A stretch of DNA of 32,546 bases, from NCBI GenBank assembly GCA_021443235.1, contig JABUUJ010000013.1, forward strand, positions 4,480 through 37,025, given 5' to 3'. Shown here piece after piece: positions 1-8,448 of this stretch. The notes beneath the pieces were generated by a model. The model worked only from the letters and a program-made list of their open reading frames with translations, did no database searches and was not told where the DNA came from. The DNA comes from Muribaculaceae bacterium. GTDB taxonomy: Bacteria; Bacteroidota; Bacteroidia; Bacteroidales; Muribaculaceae. A program made the position numbers and the translations under genes. Each line of letters begins with the position of its first letter. Positions within the stretch are counted from its first letter, which is position 1.

Positions 1-504
1 GGTGATGTGACCGACAAGGCCACCTTCAACGCACTGGCACAGGAATATATCGATGGCCCGTTTGTTAACGGCCTGAGCGAGGCCAACTTCACCCTCTCGC
101 ACATCATGATGCAGAAGTTTGCTTGCCTCTTCCCCTGGGGCGCTCTCGAGGCATGGGTTGACCAGCGCAAGTACAAGTACGACATCGAGTACACTGGCGA
201 ATATCCCCACAGCGGCAACGGCTGGGATCTTGAGACCATCAACATGAAGAAGGACAGCGACCCCACCAAGGTGTTCAAGGGCTACTATCTGGCTCCGGCA
301 CAGGTACAGGGACGCAAGAGCGCCTACAACAAGAACAACGGTGGCTCGCCCTGCTTCCGCATCCGTCCGCGCTACAACTCTGAGTATATGTGGAACGTGC
401 CCAGCCTCAGAGTCCTCAAGCCCATCTCGGGTATTGCCGACAACTACCAGTGCTCTATGCCATGGTTTGCTTATCCCGGCGACCAGCCCACCGAGTTAAA
501 GTAA
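1..504 (+). CDS. SusD/RagB-like outer membrane lipoprotein, C-terminal part
   Basis: The frame is open from base 1, so the gene starts before the window; 167 C-terminal residues are visible. The stretch is rich in Trp, Tyr, Asn and Pro and ends with a segment on the pattern of SusD-like proteins, where a conserved tail follows Asn-Val-Pro-Ser-Leu-Arg-Val-Leu. SusD proteins are surface lipoproteins that cap a SusC TonB-dependent transporter and bind glycans or peptides. The following lipoprotein gene 35 nt downstream fits a SusC-SusD-accessory lipoprotein order, with SusC expected upstream outside the window. The family call rests on the C-terminal pattern and context; the signal peptide and TPR core cannot be seen. 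Confidence 0.7.
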   Translation, partial: GDVTDKATFNALAQEYIDGPFVNGLSEANFTLSHIMMQKFACLFPWGALEAWVDQRKYKYDIEYTGEYPHSGNGWDLETINMKKDSDPTKVFKGYYLAPAQVQGRKSAYNKNNGGSPCFRIRPRYNSEYMWNVPSLRVLKPISGIADNYQCSMPWFAYPGDQPTELK

Positions 505-539
505 TTTAGAGTATCACAATGATTAAAACAACACCAATT

Positions 540-1382
540 ATGAAAGGTATCAAATATTTAATGATTGCGGGAATGGCGGCACTTGTGCTGACATCTTGCG
601 ACAAAAAAGAGGTTGAAGGACCATGGGATATTGTCACCCAGCAACAGGCTCAGGTGCAAATCCTCTATGAGACACCCGTAGCAAGCGCTGCCGCCAACTA
701 TATCTACACTATGGTGCTGGGAACCGACAGCATCTACAACAACGGCGCCGCCCTCATCTCTAACTACAACGGCACCCCTGGTGGCTCAACTGGCCTGTTC
801 TACACCGTAAAGGCTGGCGAAAATGCCCTGAAGCTCTTGCTCAAGGACGGCACCGTAGTTTATGACAAGAAGTTCACCGTTGAGGCTGGCCACAAGTATC
901 AGGTTTATGTGCCTGAGTATGACAAGGATCCCATCGTTATCGACAGCGGAACAATTCCTCTGCTCGTAACCACCAACACTGCCGAGTACTTCGCAGTGCG
1001 ACTGGTTAACATGATGTGGGAGACTCCTCTCCAGCGTCCCGACTACAAGCTGCAGCTGCGCATCCAGAACGACCAAAGCAAGGAATATGAGCCTTGGGGC
1101 AAGCCTGTTGCCTTTGGCGAGGCTACCGAGTGGCTCACTCCGCCGCTGCACAAGACCACATTCAACTCAAGCGGCTCGCAGCGCATCAACCTTGACCTCG
1201 TTATGATAGACGCAAGTGGTAAAGAACTTGGACGCATGAAGTACACCAAGAGCACTGGCGCCGAGGCCGAGTTTACCGACTACTGGACCGAGACCATCGG
1301 CCGTGGCTATGTGTGGATTCTCCATGGCACTCGCGGCGACAAGGTTGCTCCCGTCGCAATCTCGCAGTGGACACTCCGTTAA
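540..1382 (+). CDS. Lipoprotein following the SusD-like gene
   Basis: The frame extends upstream to an ATG at 519, but the ATG at 540 gives a classic lipoprotein leader: MKGIKY, a hydrophobic stretch, then a lipobox ending LTSC, so it is preferred. The mature protein is about 260 residues, rich in beta-forming and aromatic residues, with no catalytic motif I recognise. It starts 35 nt after the SusD-like stop and is closed by a strong terminator, so it is probably the last gene of a SusCD operon. Lipoproteins in this position are often surface-exposed accessory binding proteins. I cannot name a domain with certainty; a DUF4397-like or other SusCD-associated fold is possible. Confidence 0.75.
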   Translation: MKGIKYLMIAGMAALVLTSCDKKEVEGPWDIVTQQQAQVQILYETPVASAAANYIYTMVLGTDSIYNNGAALISNYNGTPGGSTGLFYTVKAGENALKLLLKDGTVVYDKKFTVEAGHKYQVYVPEYDKDPIVIDSGTIPLLVTTNTAEYFAVRLVNMMWETPLQRPDYKLQLRIQNDQSKEYEPWGKPVAFGEATEWLTPPLHKTTFNSSGSQRINLDLVMIDASGKELGRMKYTKSTGAEAEFTDYWTETIGRGYVWILHGTRGDKVAPVAISQWTLR

Positions 1383-1438
1383 TCCTCCTCACTCACGCTA
1401 ACCCCGCGGCCCTGCCGCAAGGTTAGCCCATAAAAACC

Positions 1439-1479
1439 AAGCGTGGCGCTCCCCCATCACCGGGCGCCACGCTTTTTTT
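1439..1479 (+). terminator. Intrinsic terminator after the SusD-lipoprotein genes
   Basis: Ten-base arms GCGTGGCGCT (1441-1450) and GGCGCCACGC (1463-1472) pair with one G-T wobble; flanking A/T bases extend the stem, and seven T follow at 1473-1479. It lies 58 nt after the lipoprotein stop. Confidence 0.85.
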
Positions 1480-1510
1480 CTTTTAAAAGTGTGTAATTTT
1501 GGGTTGTAGC

Positions 1511-2875
1511 CTAAAAAATGATTTTTTCCTTGTTGTCAAGCCGCCTGCTTGAGCCTATAAACATGACATTATAGATAGGCATATATGTGATTTTCCCATC
1601 ACTTTTCACATCGCGGTCGCTGTGCAGCACAATTGCCGACTTAATGCCGTAGTCGGGAACATCGACCAACCTTGACAAAGACCTGTGAGACATATAGTCT
1701 TTGCCCGATTTTACCTCAACAGGCAGAACAGAAGCCTCCATCTTATCATCAATAAGATAATCGACCTCGCCACGCCGGTTGTTGTCGTAATAAAACAGAT
1801 TGTGACCATGCGCCTTGAGTTCTTGTGCAACAGCACTCTCATACACTGCGCCCAGGTTGATGCTGAGCTGGTCGTTCAGCACAGGCATAAGGTCTATGTC
1901 ATAAAGCTGCCATGTGAGTATTCCGACATCGTTTAGATAAAGTTTAAGCAAGTTTTTATGAACCGACTCACACAATGGGTAAACGGGATTGGAAATAGCA
2001 TTGACACTCAGTGAGATTCCCGATGAAATCAAATATTCAAACTCCTCGGCATACCAGCTGAAACGGTCGCCCTTTTGACCTCTTATGGCACTTGCCACAA
2101 TGCGCTTCTTCTTATTTTCCATTTGCGACGGAATCATGTCATAAATGCGCTGCACAAGGAGCTTGCGGCTTCTCGACTGCTCATATTTAGAGGCATCGTC
2201 CTTATACATCCTGTGAATATCGGCATGTACCGCCCGCACATTCACAATGTTATGCGACGATAGGTATTCATTCACGGCATCGGGCATGCCTCCCACCAAC
2301 AAATACTTGCGGAAATGGTCCATCACAAGGTTGTGCATGTCTTTGGGCAAGCTTTGCTTGTCATAATAGCATCCCTTCATGTGGTCGATAGCCTCAGTGC
2401 CCATGCCATTGGCAATCAGAAATTCCTCAAAATCAAGCTGGAACATTCTCTTTATCAAGATGCTGCCTATAGGAATTGATGTGGTCTTCCTAAGCGCTAT
2501 CCCCAGCATGCTGCCGCTGGCTATGTACCTGAAACGCCCATCCTCGCGCAAGAACTTGAGAAGTGTCAGAAATTGAGGATAGTGCTGTATCTCATCAAAG
2601 AACACTAATGTGTTGTCGCGATTACCCAACTGGCTGTTGGCTATCATGCTAAGCCTTAGATAAAAATCCTCAATGCTGCGAATTTCCTTGAAAAGTTGTT
2701 GGGTTTCATCGTCTTTTACAAAATTCAACTCAACAAAATTGGGAAACAGGCGTCGGCCTATCTCTCTTATAATATAAGATTTGCCCACTTGTCGAGCACC
2801 CTCAACAACAAGAATTTTGTCGCTCGTTGAACGCAAGTGGTTTTCTATCTCTAAACCAATTTTTCTAAACAGCAT
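1511..2875 (-). CDS. AAA+ ATPase with DUF4143 C-terminal domain (ATPase A)
   Basis: 454 residues. The Walker A motif GARQVGKS is at residues 26-33, Walker B LVFFDEIQ at about 90-97, and a sensor-like ASGS follows. This is the AAA_14 arrangement. The C-terminal part has GEVDYLI near residue 369 and PVEVKSG near 385, the D...ExK pattern of the PD-(D/E)xK-like fold in DUF4143 proteins. These proteins are widespread and multi-copy in gut Bacteroidales; their biological role is not settled. The ATG is 22 nt downstream (in gene direction) of a four-copy 33-bp repeat array. The gene stands alone between a terminator and a divergent zinc-ribbon gene, and its base composition looks more AT-rich than neighbours, consistent with mobility (inference). 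Confidence 0.9.
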   Translation of the reverse strand: MLFRKIGLEIENHLRSTSDKILVVEGARQVGKSYIIREIGRRLFPNFVELNFVKDDETQQLFKEIRSIEDFYLRLSMIANSQLGNRDNTLVFFDEIQHYPQFLTLLKFLREDGRFRYIASGSMLGIALRKTTSIPIGSILIKRMFQLDFEEFLIANGMGTEAIDHMKGCYYDKQSLPKDMHNLVMDHFRKYLLVGGMPDAVNEYLSSHNIVNVRAVHADIHRMYKDDASKYEQSRSRKLLVQRIYDMIPSQMENKKKRIVASAIRGQKGDRFSWYAEEFEYLISSGISLSVNAISNPVYPLCESVHKNLLKLYLNDVGILTWQLYDIDLMPVLNDQLSINLGAVYESAVAQELKAHGHNLFYYDNNRRGEVDYLIDDKMEASVLPVEVKSGKDYMSHRSLSRLVDVPDYGIKSAIVLHSDRDVKSDGKITYMPIYNVMFIGSSRRLDNKEKIIF

Positions 2876-2896
2876 ATTATCAATGTGGTAAATTTA

Positions 2897-3014
2897 AAAA
2901 TTACACTTTTTGCAGAATTTCCACCCTGCAAAATTACACTTTTTGCAGAAAATGTGCAAGCAAAAATTACATTTTTTGCAGTTTTTTTGGGGTTGAAAAT
3001 TACACTTTTTGCAA
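2897..3014 (-). repeat. Four-copy 33-bp-period direct repeat array upstream of ATPase A
   Basis: A 19-bp unit, read on the + strand as AAAATTACACTTTTTGCAG, starts at 2897, 2930, 2963 and 2996, an exact 33-bp period. Copies 1 and 2 are identical, copy 3 has ACATTT for ACACTT, and copy 4 ends in A. The 14-bp spacers are unrelated to each other. Copy 2 with flanking bases (2927-2947) has 7-bp inverted arms TGCAAAA/TTTTGCA, and copy 3 has arms GCAAAAA/TTTTTGC, so each unit looks like a protein-binding dyad. Thirty-three bp is about three helical turns, which would place bound proteins on one face of the DNA. Function is inferred. Confidence 0.9.
2929..2960 (-). promoter_or_regulatory. Candidate promoter inside the 33-bp array
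   Basis: On the minus strand, CTTG (2957-2960) is followed after 20 nt by TAATTTTG (2929-2936), matching the Bacteroidota -7 consensus TAnnTTTG. Only copy 2 makes the full box, because its spacer begins with G. Transcription would begin near 2922, leaving repeat copy 1 in the leader and copies 3-4 upstream. Confidence 0.45.
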
Positions 3015-3131
3015 TTTTGTGGGGAAATCAGCCTTGTTGAAGGGTTAAAGTCAAGGCCAACGTCAGAGTCAAAGTCAAAGCAAGGGTGGGATGGCAAAAT
3101 GCAAGGGAAATGGAGGAAAAATGGTGGAAAT

Positions 3132-3163
3132 TTTGTGTGTTTGGTGTAAAAGTGCTATATTTG
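3132..3163 (+). promoter_or_regulatory. Promoter of the zinc-ribbon gene
   Basis: TTTG (3132-3135), 20-nt spacer, TATATTTG (3156-3163): a full match to the Bacteroidota consensus. The start codon at 3172 is only 8 nt after the -7 box, so the mRNA would have almost no leader. Confidence 0.7.
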
Positions 3164-3171
3164 CAATAATT

Positions 3172-3723
3172 ATGGAGAAGACTTGTCCCCGATGCAAAAA
3201 AAAGGTCGTGGTTTCCAGCGAGGAACTGTCGATGCGCGGTGGCGTTGCGGTGTGTCCGCAATGCCTGGCATTCTTCGACATGGATGGTAACATCGTCAAT
3301 GCCAGCCGGCAGGGGCACTCGCGCATGAAGGCTGGCGAGCCGACGCTACCCGCCAAGGACCCCGAGGCCTACAGTTTTTGCCCCGAGTGCGGCAAGCCGT
3401 TGCCTGGTGGCATCAGGTTTTGCCCCTATTGCGGCATCCGCCTGTCGGCCCCCACTGAGCCGCGTTGCGACGAAGGCGTTGCTCCCGAGTCACTGAAACC
3501 CGCACCTGTGTCTGTGACCCCCGAGCCGCAGCCAGTCGCCCAGCCAGTCGTTCAGCCCCAGCCGTCGCAGTGGACTCCGGTCTATCCCACCTACTATCGC
3601 GAGCGCAAGTGGGGCTCGGAGCCAGCCAGCCTACGCACTCGCGTGGTGGGCTATTGCATCATTGTGGCGCAGCTGATTGTGCTGCTGGTGATTGTGTGGG
3701 GCGGTTTTCGCATAAGTGAGTGA
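3172..3723 (+). CDS. Zinc-ribbon protein with C-terminal membrane anchor
   Basis: 183 residues from the ATG at 3172. The frame is open to 3091, but the promoter at 3132-3163 and the first zinc ligand just after MEKT favour 3172. Two Cys4 ribbons are visible: CPRC...CPQC near the N terminus, and CPEC...CPYC in the middle, the second on the double zinc-ribbon pattern. A Pro/Gln/Val-rich linker follows, then one hydrophobic segment near the C terminus (VVGYCIIVAQLIVLLVIVW) and a short polar tail. The layout suggests a tail-anchored cytoplasmic zinc-ribbon protein. No enzymatic motif is seen. It lies 39 nt before the guanylyltransferase gene and could be co-transcribed with it. Confidence 0.8.
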   Translation: MEKTCPRCKKKVVVSSEELSMRGGVAVCPQCLAFFDMDGNIVNASRQGHSRMKAGEPTLPAKDPEAYSFCPECGKPLPGGIRFCPYCGIRLSAPTEPRCDEGVAPESLKPAPVSVTPEPQPVAQPVVQPQPSQWTPVYPTYYRERKWGSEPASLRTRVVGYCIIVAQLIVLLVIVWGGFRISE

Positions 3724-3762
3724 TAATCATAAACCATACCATAAATAAAAAACTAAGACACT

Positions 3763-4842
3763 ATGAACAACAATCGCTATTGTGTGATAATGTGCGGCGG
3801 CGTGGGAAGCCGTTTCTGGCCCTACAGCCGCGCCAACATGCCCAAGCAGTTTATCGACTTCTTTGGCACTGGTCGCAGCCTGTTGCAAATGACAGTTGAC
3901 CGCATAAAGGGCTTAGTGCCCGACGAGAATATCATCATGCTCACCAATGCGCAGTATGCCGGCATCATCGCCGAGCAGTTGCCGCAGCTCAAGCCCGAGC
4001 AGATCTTGCTTGAGCCAGCGCGTCGCAACACGGCGCCGTGCATCGCCTGGGCTGCGTGGCACATCAAGGCCCTCAACCCCGACGCGCAGATTATGGTGGC
4101 ACCCAGCGATCACCTCATCCTCATGATCGACGAGTATCGCGAGTGTGTGAACAAGGCCTTTGACTTCATCGCCAGTCGCAGCGCCATCCTCACGATGGGC
4201 ATCAAGCCCAACCGGCCCGAGACGGGCTACGGCTATATCCAGGTGGGCGATATGATTTGCCCCGATATCATGGAGGTGAAGACCTTTACCGAGAAGCCCA
4301 ACGTAGAGTTGGCGCGCGTTTTCCTCGAGAGCGGCGAGTTTTTCTGGAACTCGGGTATGTTTTTCTGGAGCGCCGACACCATCATTGACGCCATCACCAC
4401 CCATGCCGCCGACATTGCCGCAATCTTCGATGCTGGCAAGCACGTGATGGGCACCGCCGTCGAGCAGACATACATCAACGAGCGTTACTCGAGTTGCCGC
4501 AACGTGTCGATCGACTTTGCGGTGATGGAGAAAGCGCCCAATGTCTATGTCGAGTGCGTTGACTATGGGTGGAACGATCTGGGCACATGGGGCTCGCTCT
4601 ACGACAACAGCGAGCATGGCGACGCGGGCAATGCCACATTGGGCAGCAACGTGATGTGCTACAACGCCTCCAACAATATCATCAAGACCCATGGCGACAA
4701 GATTGTGGTGGTTGACGGTCTCAACGACTATATTGTTGCCGATGTCAACGACGCGCTGCTCATCGTGCCCAAGAGCAAGGAGCAGAAGATACGCCTCTAT
4801 GTAAACGAAATCAAGGAGAAGTTTGGCGATAAATACCTCTAA
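3763..4842 (+). CDS. Mannose-1-phosphate guanylyltransferase
   Basis: 359 residues. The N terminus has the nucleotidyltransferase signature CGGVGSRFWPYSR followed by PKQF, the GGxGxRxxP...PKQ pattern of sugar-nucleotide pyrophosphorylases. TFTEKP and FWNSGMFFW further on are typical of GDP-mannose pyrophosphorylases. It should make GDP-mannose from mannose-1-phosphate and GTP for fucose, mannan or capsule synthesis. The length fits the single-domain enzyme without the C-terminal phosphomannose isomerase domain of the larger ManC/AlgA proteins. It is followed 6 nt later by an Lrp/AsnC regulator gene and probably heads that operon. Confidence 0.92.
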   Translation: MNNNRYCVIMCGGVGSRFWPYSRANMPKQFIDFFGTGRSLLQMTVDRIKGLVPDENIIMLTNAQYAGIIAEQLPQLKPEQILLEPARRNTAPCIAWAAWHIKALNPDAQIMVAPSDHLILMIDEYRECVNKAFDFIASRSAILTMGIKPNRPETGYGYIQVGDMICPDIMEVKTFTEKPNVELARVFLESGEFFWNSGMFFWSADTIIDAITTHAADIAAIFDAGKHVMGTAVEQTYINERYSSCRNVSIDFAVMEKAPNVYVECVDYGWNDLGTWGSLYDNSEHGDAGNATLGSNVMCYNASNNIIKTHGDKIVVVDGLNDYIVADVNDALLIVPKSKEQKIRLYVNEIKEKFGDKYL

Positions 4843-4848
4843 CGCATT

Positions 4849-5325
4849 ATGGAAAAGATAGATAATCTTGATAAAAAGATTTTGGGCATCATCATGAAGA
4901 ATGCCCGCACCCCGTCGAAGGACGTGGCCGTTGACTGCAACGTGTCGCGCGCGGCGATACATCAGCGCATCCAGCGCATGATTGAGACCGGAGTCATCAC
5001 CGGCTCGGGCTACAACGTCAACCCCAAGGCGCTGGGCTGGGCCACCTGCACCTACATAGGCATCCAGCTGCAAAAGGGCTCGATGTATCGTGATGTGGTG
5101 CCCGAACTTGAGAAGATACGCGAAGTTGTCGAGTGCCATTTCACTACAGGCTCCTACACGATGCTCATCAAGCTCTATGCTCGCGACAACCAGCACCTCA
5201 TGGAGCTGCTCAACGACAAGATTCAGCACATCCCAGGCGTGATGGCCACCGAGACACTTATCTCGCTGGAACAAAGCATCAACCGCCAGATTCCAATACG
5301 CAACGACAACAACGACAAGCAATGA
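4849..5325 (+). CDS. Lrp/AsnC family transcriptional regulator
   Basis: 158 residues. It starts MEKIDNLDKKILGIIMKNAR and continues with SKDVAVDCNVSRAAIHQRI, the Lrp/AsnC winged-helix signature with the usual Leu-Asp-xx-Ile opening. The C-terminal half is the RAM ligand-binding/dimerisation domain, including a Gly-Ser-Tyr segment. These regulators form octamers that sense amino acids or related metabolites. The stop overlaps the next start (ATGA at 5322-5325), so translational coupling to the dehydrogenase is likely and the two may act on related metabolism (inference). Confidence 0.92.
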   Translation: MEKIDNLDKKILGIIMKNARTPSKDVAVDCNVSRAAIHQRIQRMIETGVITGSGYNVNPKALGWATCTYIGIQLQKGSMYRDVVPELEKIREVVECHFTTGSYTMLIKLYARDNQHLMELLNDKIQHIPGVMATETLISLEQSINRQIPIRNDNNDKQ

Positions 5326-6275
5326 AAATCGTAGTGCTTGATGGCTATCCCGGCAATCCAGGCGACCTGTCGTGGGAGGAACTGAGAAATGTGGGCGATT
5401 GCGAGGTGTATAACCGCTCGGCCGTTAACGAAATCGTGCCCCGCTGCATCGACGCCGACGCTGTGCTCGTCAACAAACTGAGCATCACGCGCGAAATTAT
5501 TGCCCAGTTGCCGCGCCTCAAATATCTGGGCGAGATGGGCACAGGATATAACAATATCGACGTGGAGGCTGCTCACGAGCATGGCATCGTGGTGACCAAT
5601 GTGCCAGCCTACAGCACCCGCTCGGTGGCGCAGATGGCTATCGCACACATGCTCAACTTTGCCTGTCGCACAGGGCATTACACCCGTCAGTGCCGCGCGG
5701 GCCGATGGAGCGACAGCAAGGACTTTTGCTACAGCGACACCCCGCTCATAGAGATGGCGGGCAAGCAGATGGGCATCGTGGGCATGGGGCAGATAGGCTC
5801 GGCGGTGGCCCACATCGCGCTGGCGCTGGGCATGACCGTCATGGCCTACACCTCCAAGCCGCAAGAGCTGATGCCCGGGGGCGTAACTGCCACCAGCGAC
5901 CTTGACCAGGTGTTTGCCACCAGCGATGTCGTGTCGCTGCACTGTCCACTCACGCCCACCAACAAGGGCATGGTCGACGCCCGCCGTTTGGCACTCATGA
6001 AGCCCACGGCGATGCTCATCAACACTGCCCGCGGCCTGCTCATCGATGAGCAGGCACTGGCCCAAGCTCTTAACGACGGCGTCATCATGGCGGCAGCGCT
6101 CGACGTGATGATTGACGAGCCGCCGGCTCACGACAACCCGCTGCTCACCGCCCGCAACTGCTTCTTCACGCCCCATGTGGGCTGGGCGACACACGAGGCG
6201 CGCGAGCGCATGATGCGCGTCATCATCGACAACGTGGTGGCATGGGTGCAAGGCAAGCCCGAGAACGTGGTGTAG
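5322..6275 (+). CDS. D-2-hydroxyacid dehydrogenase (glycerate dehydrogenase-like)
   Basis: 317 residues from the ATG at 5322; the frame is open further upstream but that part overlaps the regulator gene. GMGQIGSAVA is the GxGxxG NAD-binding loop. INTARGLLID supplies the catalytic Arg, the DVMIDEPP region the Glu, and TPHVGWAT the catalytic His. The length and spacing match cytosolic D-isomer-specific 2-hydroxyacid dehydrogenases; hydroxypyruvate/glycerate dehydrogenase is the closest guess, but substrate cannot be read from sequence. It is coupled by ATGA overlap to the Lrp/AsnC gene and 8 nt from the next gene. Confidence 0.92.
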   Translation: MKIVVLDGYPGNPGDLSWEELRNVGDCEVYNRSAVNEIVPRCIDADAVLVNKLSITREIIAQLPRLKYLGEMGTGYNNIDVEAAHEHGIVVTNVPAYSTRSVAQMAIAHMLNFACRTGHYTRQCRAGRWSDSKDFCYSDTPLIEMAGKQMGIVGMGQIGSAVAHIALALGMTVMAYTSKPQELMPGGVTATSDLDQVFATSDVVSLHCPLTPTNKGMVDARRLALMKPTAMLINTARGLLIDEQALAQALNDGVIMAAALDVMIDEPPAHDNPLLTARNCFFTPHVGWATHEARERMMRVIIDNVVAWVQGKPENVV

Positions 6276-6283
6276 GGTAGGGC

Positions 6284-8428
6284 GTGTGCGTCAAGAAAAG
6301 AATAGAACATGATTTTGAAAATATTACAGCGACTTTGAACTGTTTCACACCGGCGCTACAGCGCTTTTTGCACATAGTGATGATGGCTGTGATGGGGCTC
6401 TCGCTCCACTCATGCGCCAATATCGGTTCGCCTGAGGGCGGCCCCATGGACTTTACGCCCCCGGTCTTTGTCAAGTCATCGCCAGCCCAGGGCGCTATCA
6501 ACGTCAAGGGCAACAAGGCCGAGATTGTTTTTGATGAGATAGTCAACATCAAAGACCAGCAGAAGAAGGTGAGCGTGTCGCCCGTGCAGAAGGAGCAGCC
6601 CATCATCAAGTCGCTGGGCAAGAAGGTGACCATCGAGTTTCGCGACGAGATGAAACCCAACACGACCTATTGCGTGGATTTCTCCAACGCTATTGAGGAC
6701 AACAACGAGGGAAACCCGCTCGACGGCTTCGCATTCGCGTTCTCGACGGGCGACGACATCGATACGCTGGAGGTGTCGGGCATCATGTTGCGTGCTCGCG
6801 ACCTGGAGCCCATGCAGCACGTCATCGTGGGCCTGCACAGTTGCCTCGACGACACTGCATTCACCAAAATCCCGCTGGAGCGCATATCGCGCACCAACGA
6901 CCGCGGCCAGTTCACCCTGCGCAACCTCAAGCCAGGGCGTTACCACGTGTTTGGGCTTAACGACATGGACGGCGACTATCGCATGGCTCGCACCGAGGAC
7001 ATTGCGTTCCTTGACGAGATAATCGTGCCCACGGCAACCCAATATGAGTCGATGGACACGGTGTTTACCTATGACAATAAGGTAGACACGGTGATTCAAG
7101 GCACACACACGCAGTTTTTGCCCAACAATGTGCTGCTCATGATGTTTAACGAGGACTTCCACTCGCTTTATCGCAAAACCACCTCCCGCCCGTCGCCATC
7201 GCGACTGCACGTGCTGCTGTCGACACGCAGTCCGCAACTGCCCACGATGCGCCTGCTCAAGCCCGAGTACGAGGGCGACGACTGGTATGTGCTGGAGCGC
7301 ACCCCACGCAACGACTCGCTGTTCTACTGGGTGAAGGACTCGGCACTCATCAAGAGCGACAGCATCGTGGTGGCAATGGACTACCTGCGCACCGACTCGA
7401 CCGACAACCTCTCGCTCACCACCGACACCATCACCTTTGCCTATCGCAAAACGGGCTCCCAGCTCAAGGCCGAGGCTCAGGAGAAGAAAGACCGCGAGGA
7501 GCGTGCCAAGCGCGCCAAGTCGTTGCGCGAGAAACTTGATAAGGGCAAGGAAATCGACCCTGAGGACGAGAAGTTTCTCGCCGACTATGACAAACCTAAT
7601 ATTCCCAAGTTGGATGTGAAGTTTGCCAAGAGCGGGTCGTTTGAGATCTACGACACCCTCTTCGTCAACTTCCCCACGCCCATCGACAGCATCGACCCGG
7701 GAGGGGTGCATCTGGAAATGAGGCGCGACTCGCTGTGGATTGAGCAGACGGGCGTGCCGGCACTGTGCCCCGCCGACTCGTGCAGCGTGCTGCGCTACAT
7801 GCTGCCCATGACCTTTGAGCCCGACTCGGCCTATCGCATAACCATTGACTCACTGGCCATTCGCTCAATCTATGGCATCTACAACGACCCCATAAAGATG
7901 GACTTCAACATCAAGGGTTATGAGCAGTATGCCAACTTGGTGGTGAAAGTCAACGTGCCCGACCACGCCTTTATCGAGATGCTCGACACAAGCGACAAGG
8001 TGGTGCGCCGCTCAACGGTCGGTGGCGGCAGGGCCGAATTTGAGAATGTGTTGCCCAGCAATTACTACTTGCGACTGGTGCTCGACGCCAACGACAACGG
8101 CGAGTGGGATACGGGCAACTATGCCCAGCACCTCCAGCCCGAGGAGGTCTACTACTATCCCAAGCGGCTGAAATTGCGCCGAAACTGGGATGTGGAGGAG
8201 ACTTGGGACATCTATGCGACTGCGCTCGACTTGCAGAAGCAGCCCGAGTTGCTGAAGAATCGTCCTGAGGAGAGTAAGAACAAGATTGAGCAGCGTCGCA
8301 ACAAGAACAAGAAGAAGGGCCAAAACGACGATGAGGAGGAAGACGAGTTTAACTCCAACGGCTTCATCAACAATATCTACAGCGGCGACCGCTATCGCGA
8401 CTACCAGCAGCAAAACACTCGCCGATAA
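6284..8428 (+). CDS. Large Ig-like-domain lipoprotein
   Basis: Up to 714 residues. The N-terminal region contains a hydrophobic stretch ending in lipobox LHSC, followed by ANIGSPEGGP, common in a Bacteroidota family of Ig-like (Big_5/SbsA-like) lipoproteins. The first beta domain follows (FTPPVFVKSSPAQG... to FAFSTGD). A carboxypeptidase-regulatory-like segment comes next (NDRGQFTLRNLKPGRYHVFG), then a charged Lys/Glu linker, further beta-rich regions, and a highly charged C-terminal tail. The true start is uncertain: GTG 6284 gives a long leader, and a TTG or a later ATG could be used. It sits 8 nt after the dehydrogenase gene and ends at a strong terminator. Function is unknown; envelope attachment is inferred. 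Confidence 0.82.
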   Translation: MCVKKRIEHDFENITATLNCFTPALQRFLHIVMMAVMGLSLHSCANIGSPEGGPMDFTPPVFVKSSPAQGAINVKGNKAEIVFDEIVNIKDQQKKVSVSPVQKEQPIIKSLGKKVTIEFRDEMKPNTTYCVDFSNAIEDNNEGNPLDGFAFAFSTGDDIDTLEVSGIMLRARDLEPMQHVIVGLHSCLDDTAFTKIPLERISRTNDRGQFTLRNLKPGRYHVFGLNDMDGDYRMARTEDIAFLDEIIVPTATQYESMDTVFTYDNKVDTVIQGTHTQFLPNNVLLMMFNEDFHSLYRKTTSRPSPSRLHVLLSTRSPQLPTMRLLKPEYEGDDWYVLERTPRNDSLFYWVKDSALIKSDSIVVAMDYLRTDSTDNLSLTTDTITFAYRKTGSQLKAEAQEKKDREERAKRAKSLREKLDKGKEIDPEDEKFLADYDKPNIPKLDVKFAKSGSFEIYDTLFVNFPTPIDSIDPGGVHLEMRRDSLWIEQTGVPALCPADSCSVLRYMLPMTFEPDSAYRITIDSLAIRSIYGIYNDPIKMDFNIKGYEQYANLVVKVNVPDHAFIEMLDTSDKVVRRSTVGGGRAEFENVLPSNYYLRLVLDANDNGEWDTGNYAQHLQPEEVYYYPKRLKLRRNWDVEETWDIYATALDLQKQPELLKNRPEESKNKIEQRRNKNKKKGQNDDEEEDEFNSNGFINNIYSGDRYRDYQQQNTRR

Positions 8429-8448
8429 CCCCCTTTTCCACAAAACAG

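Noticed and set aside
2897..3014. CRISPR array
   Set aside because: Units are 19 bp with 14-bp spacers and exact periodicity, far too short for spacers, and no cas genes are present.
3913..5322. 469-codon minus-strand ORF
   Set aside because: It is antisense to the guanylyltransferase and regulator genes, both with clear family motifs; long opposite-strand frames arise from the codon bias here.
6476..7711. 411-codon minus-strand ORF
   Set aside because: Antisense to the Ig-like lipoprotein gene and of His/Val-rich shadow composition.
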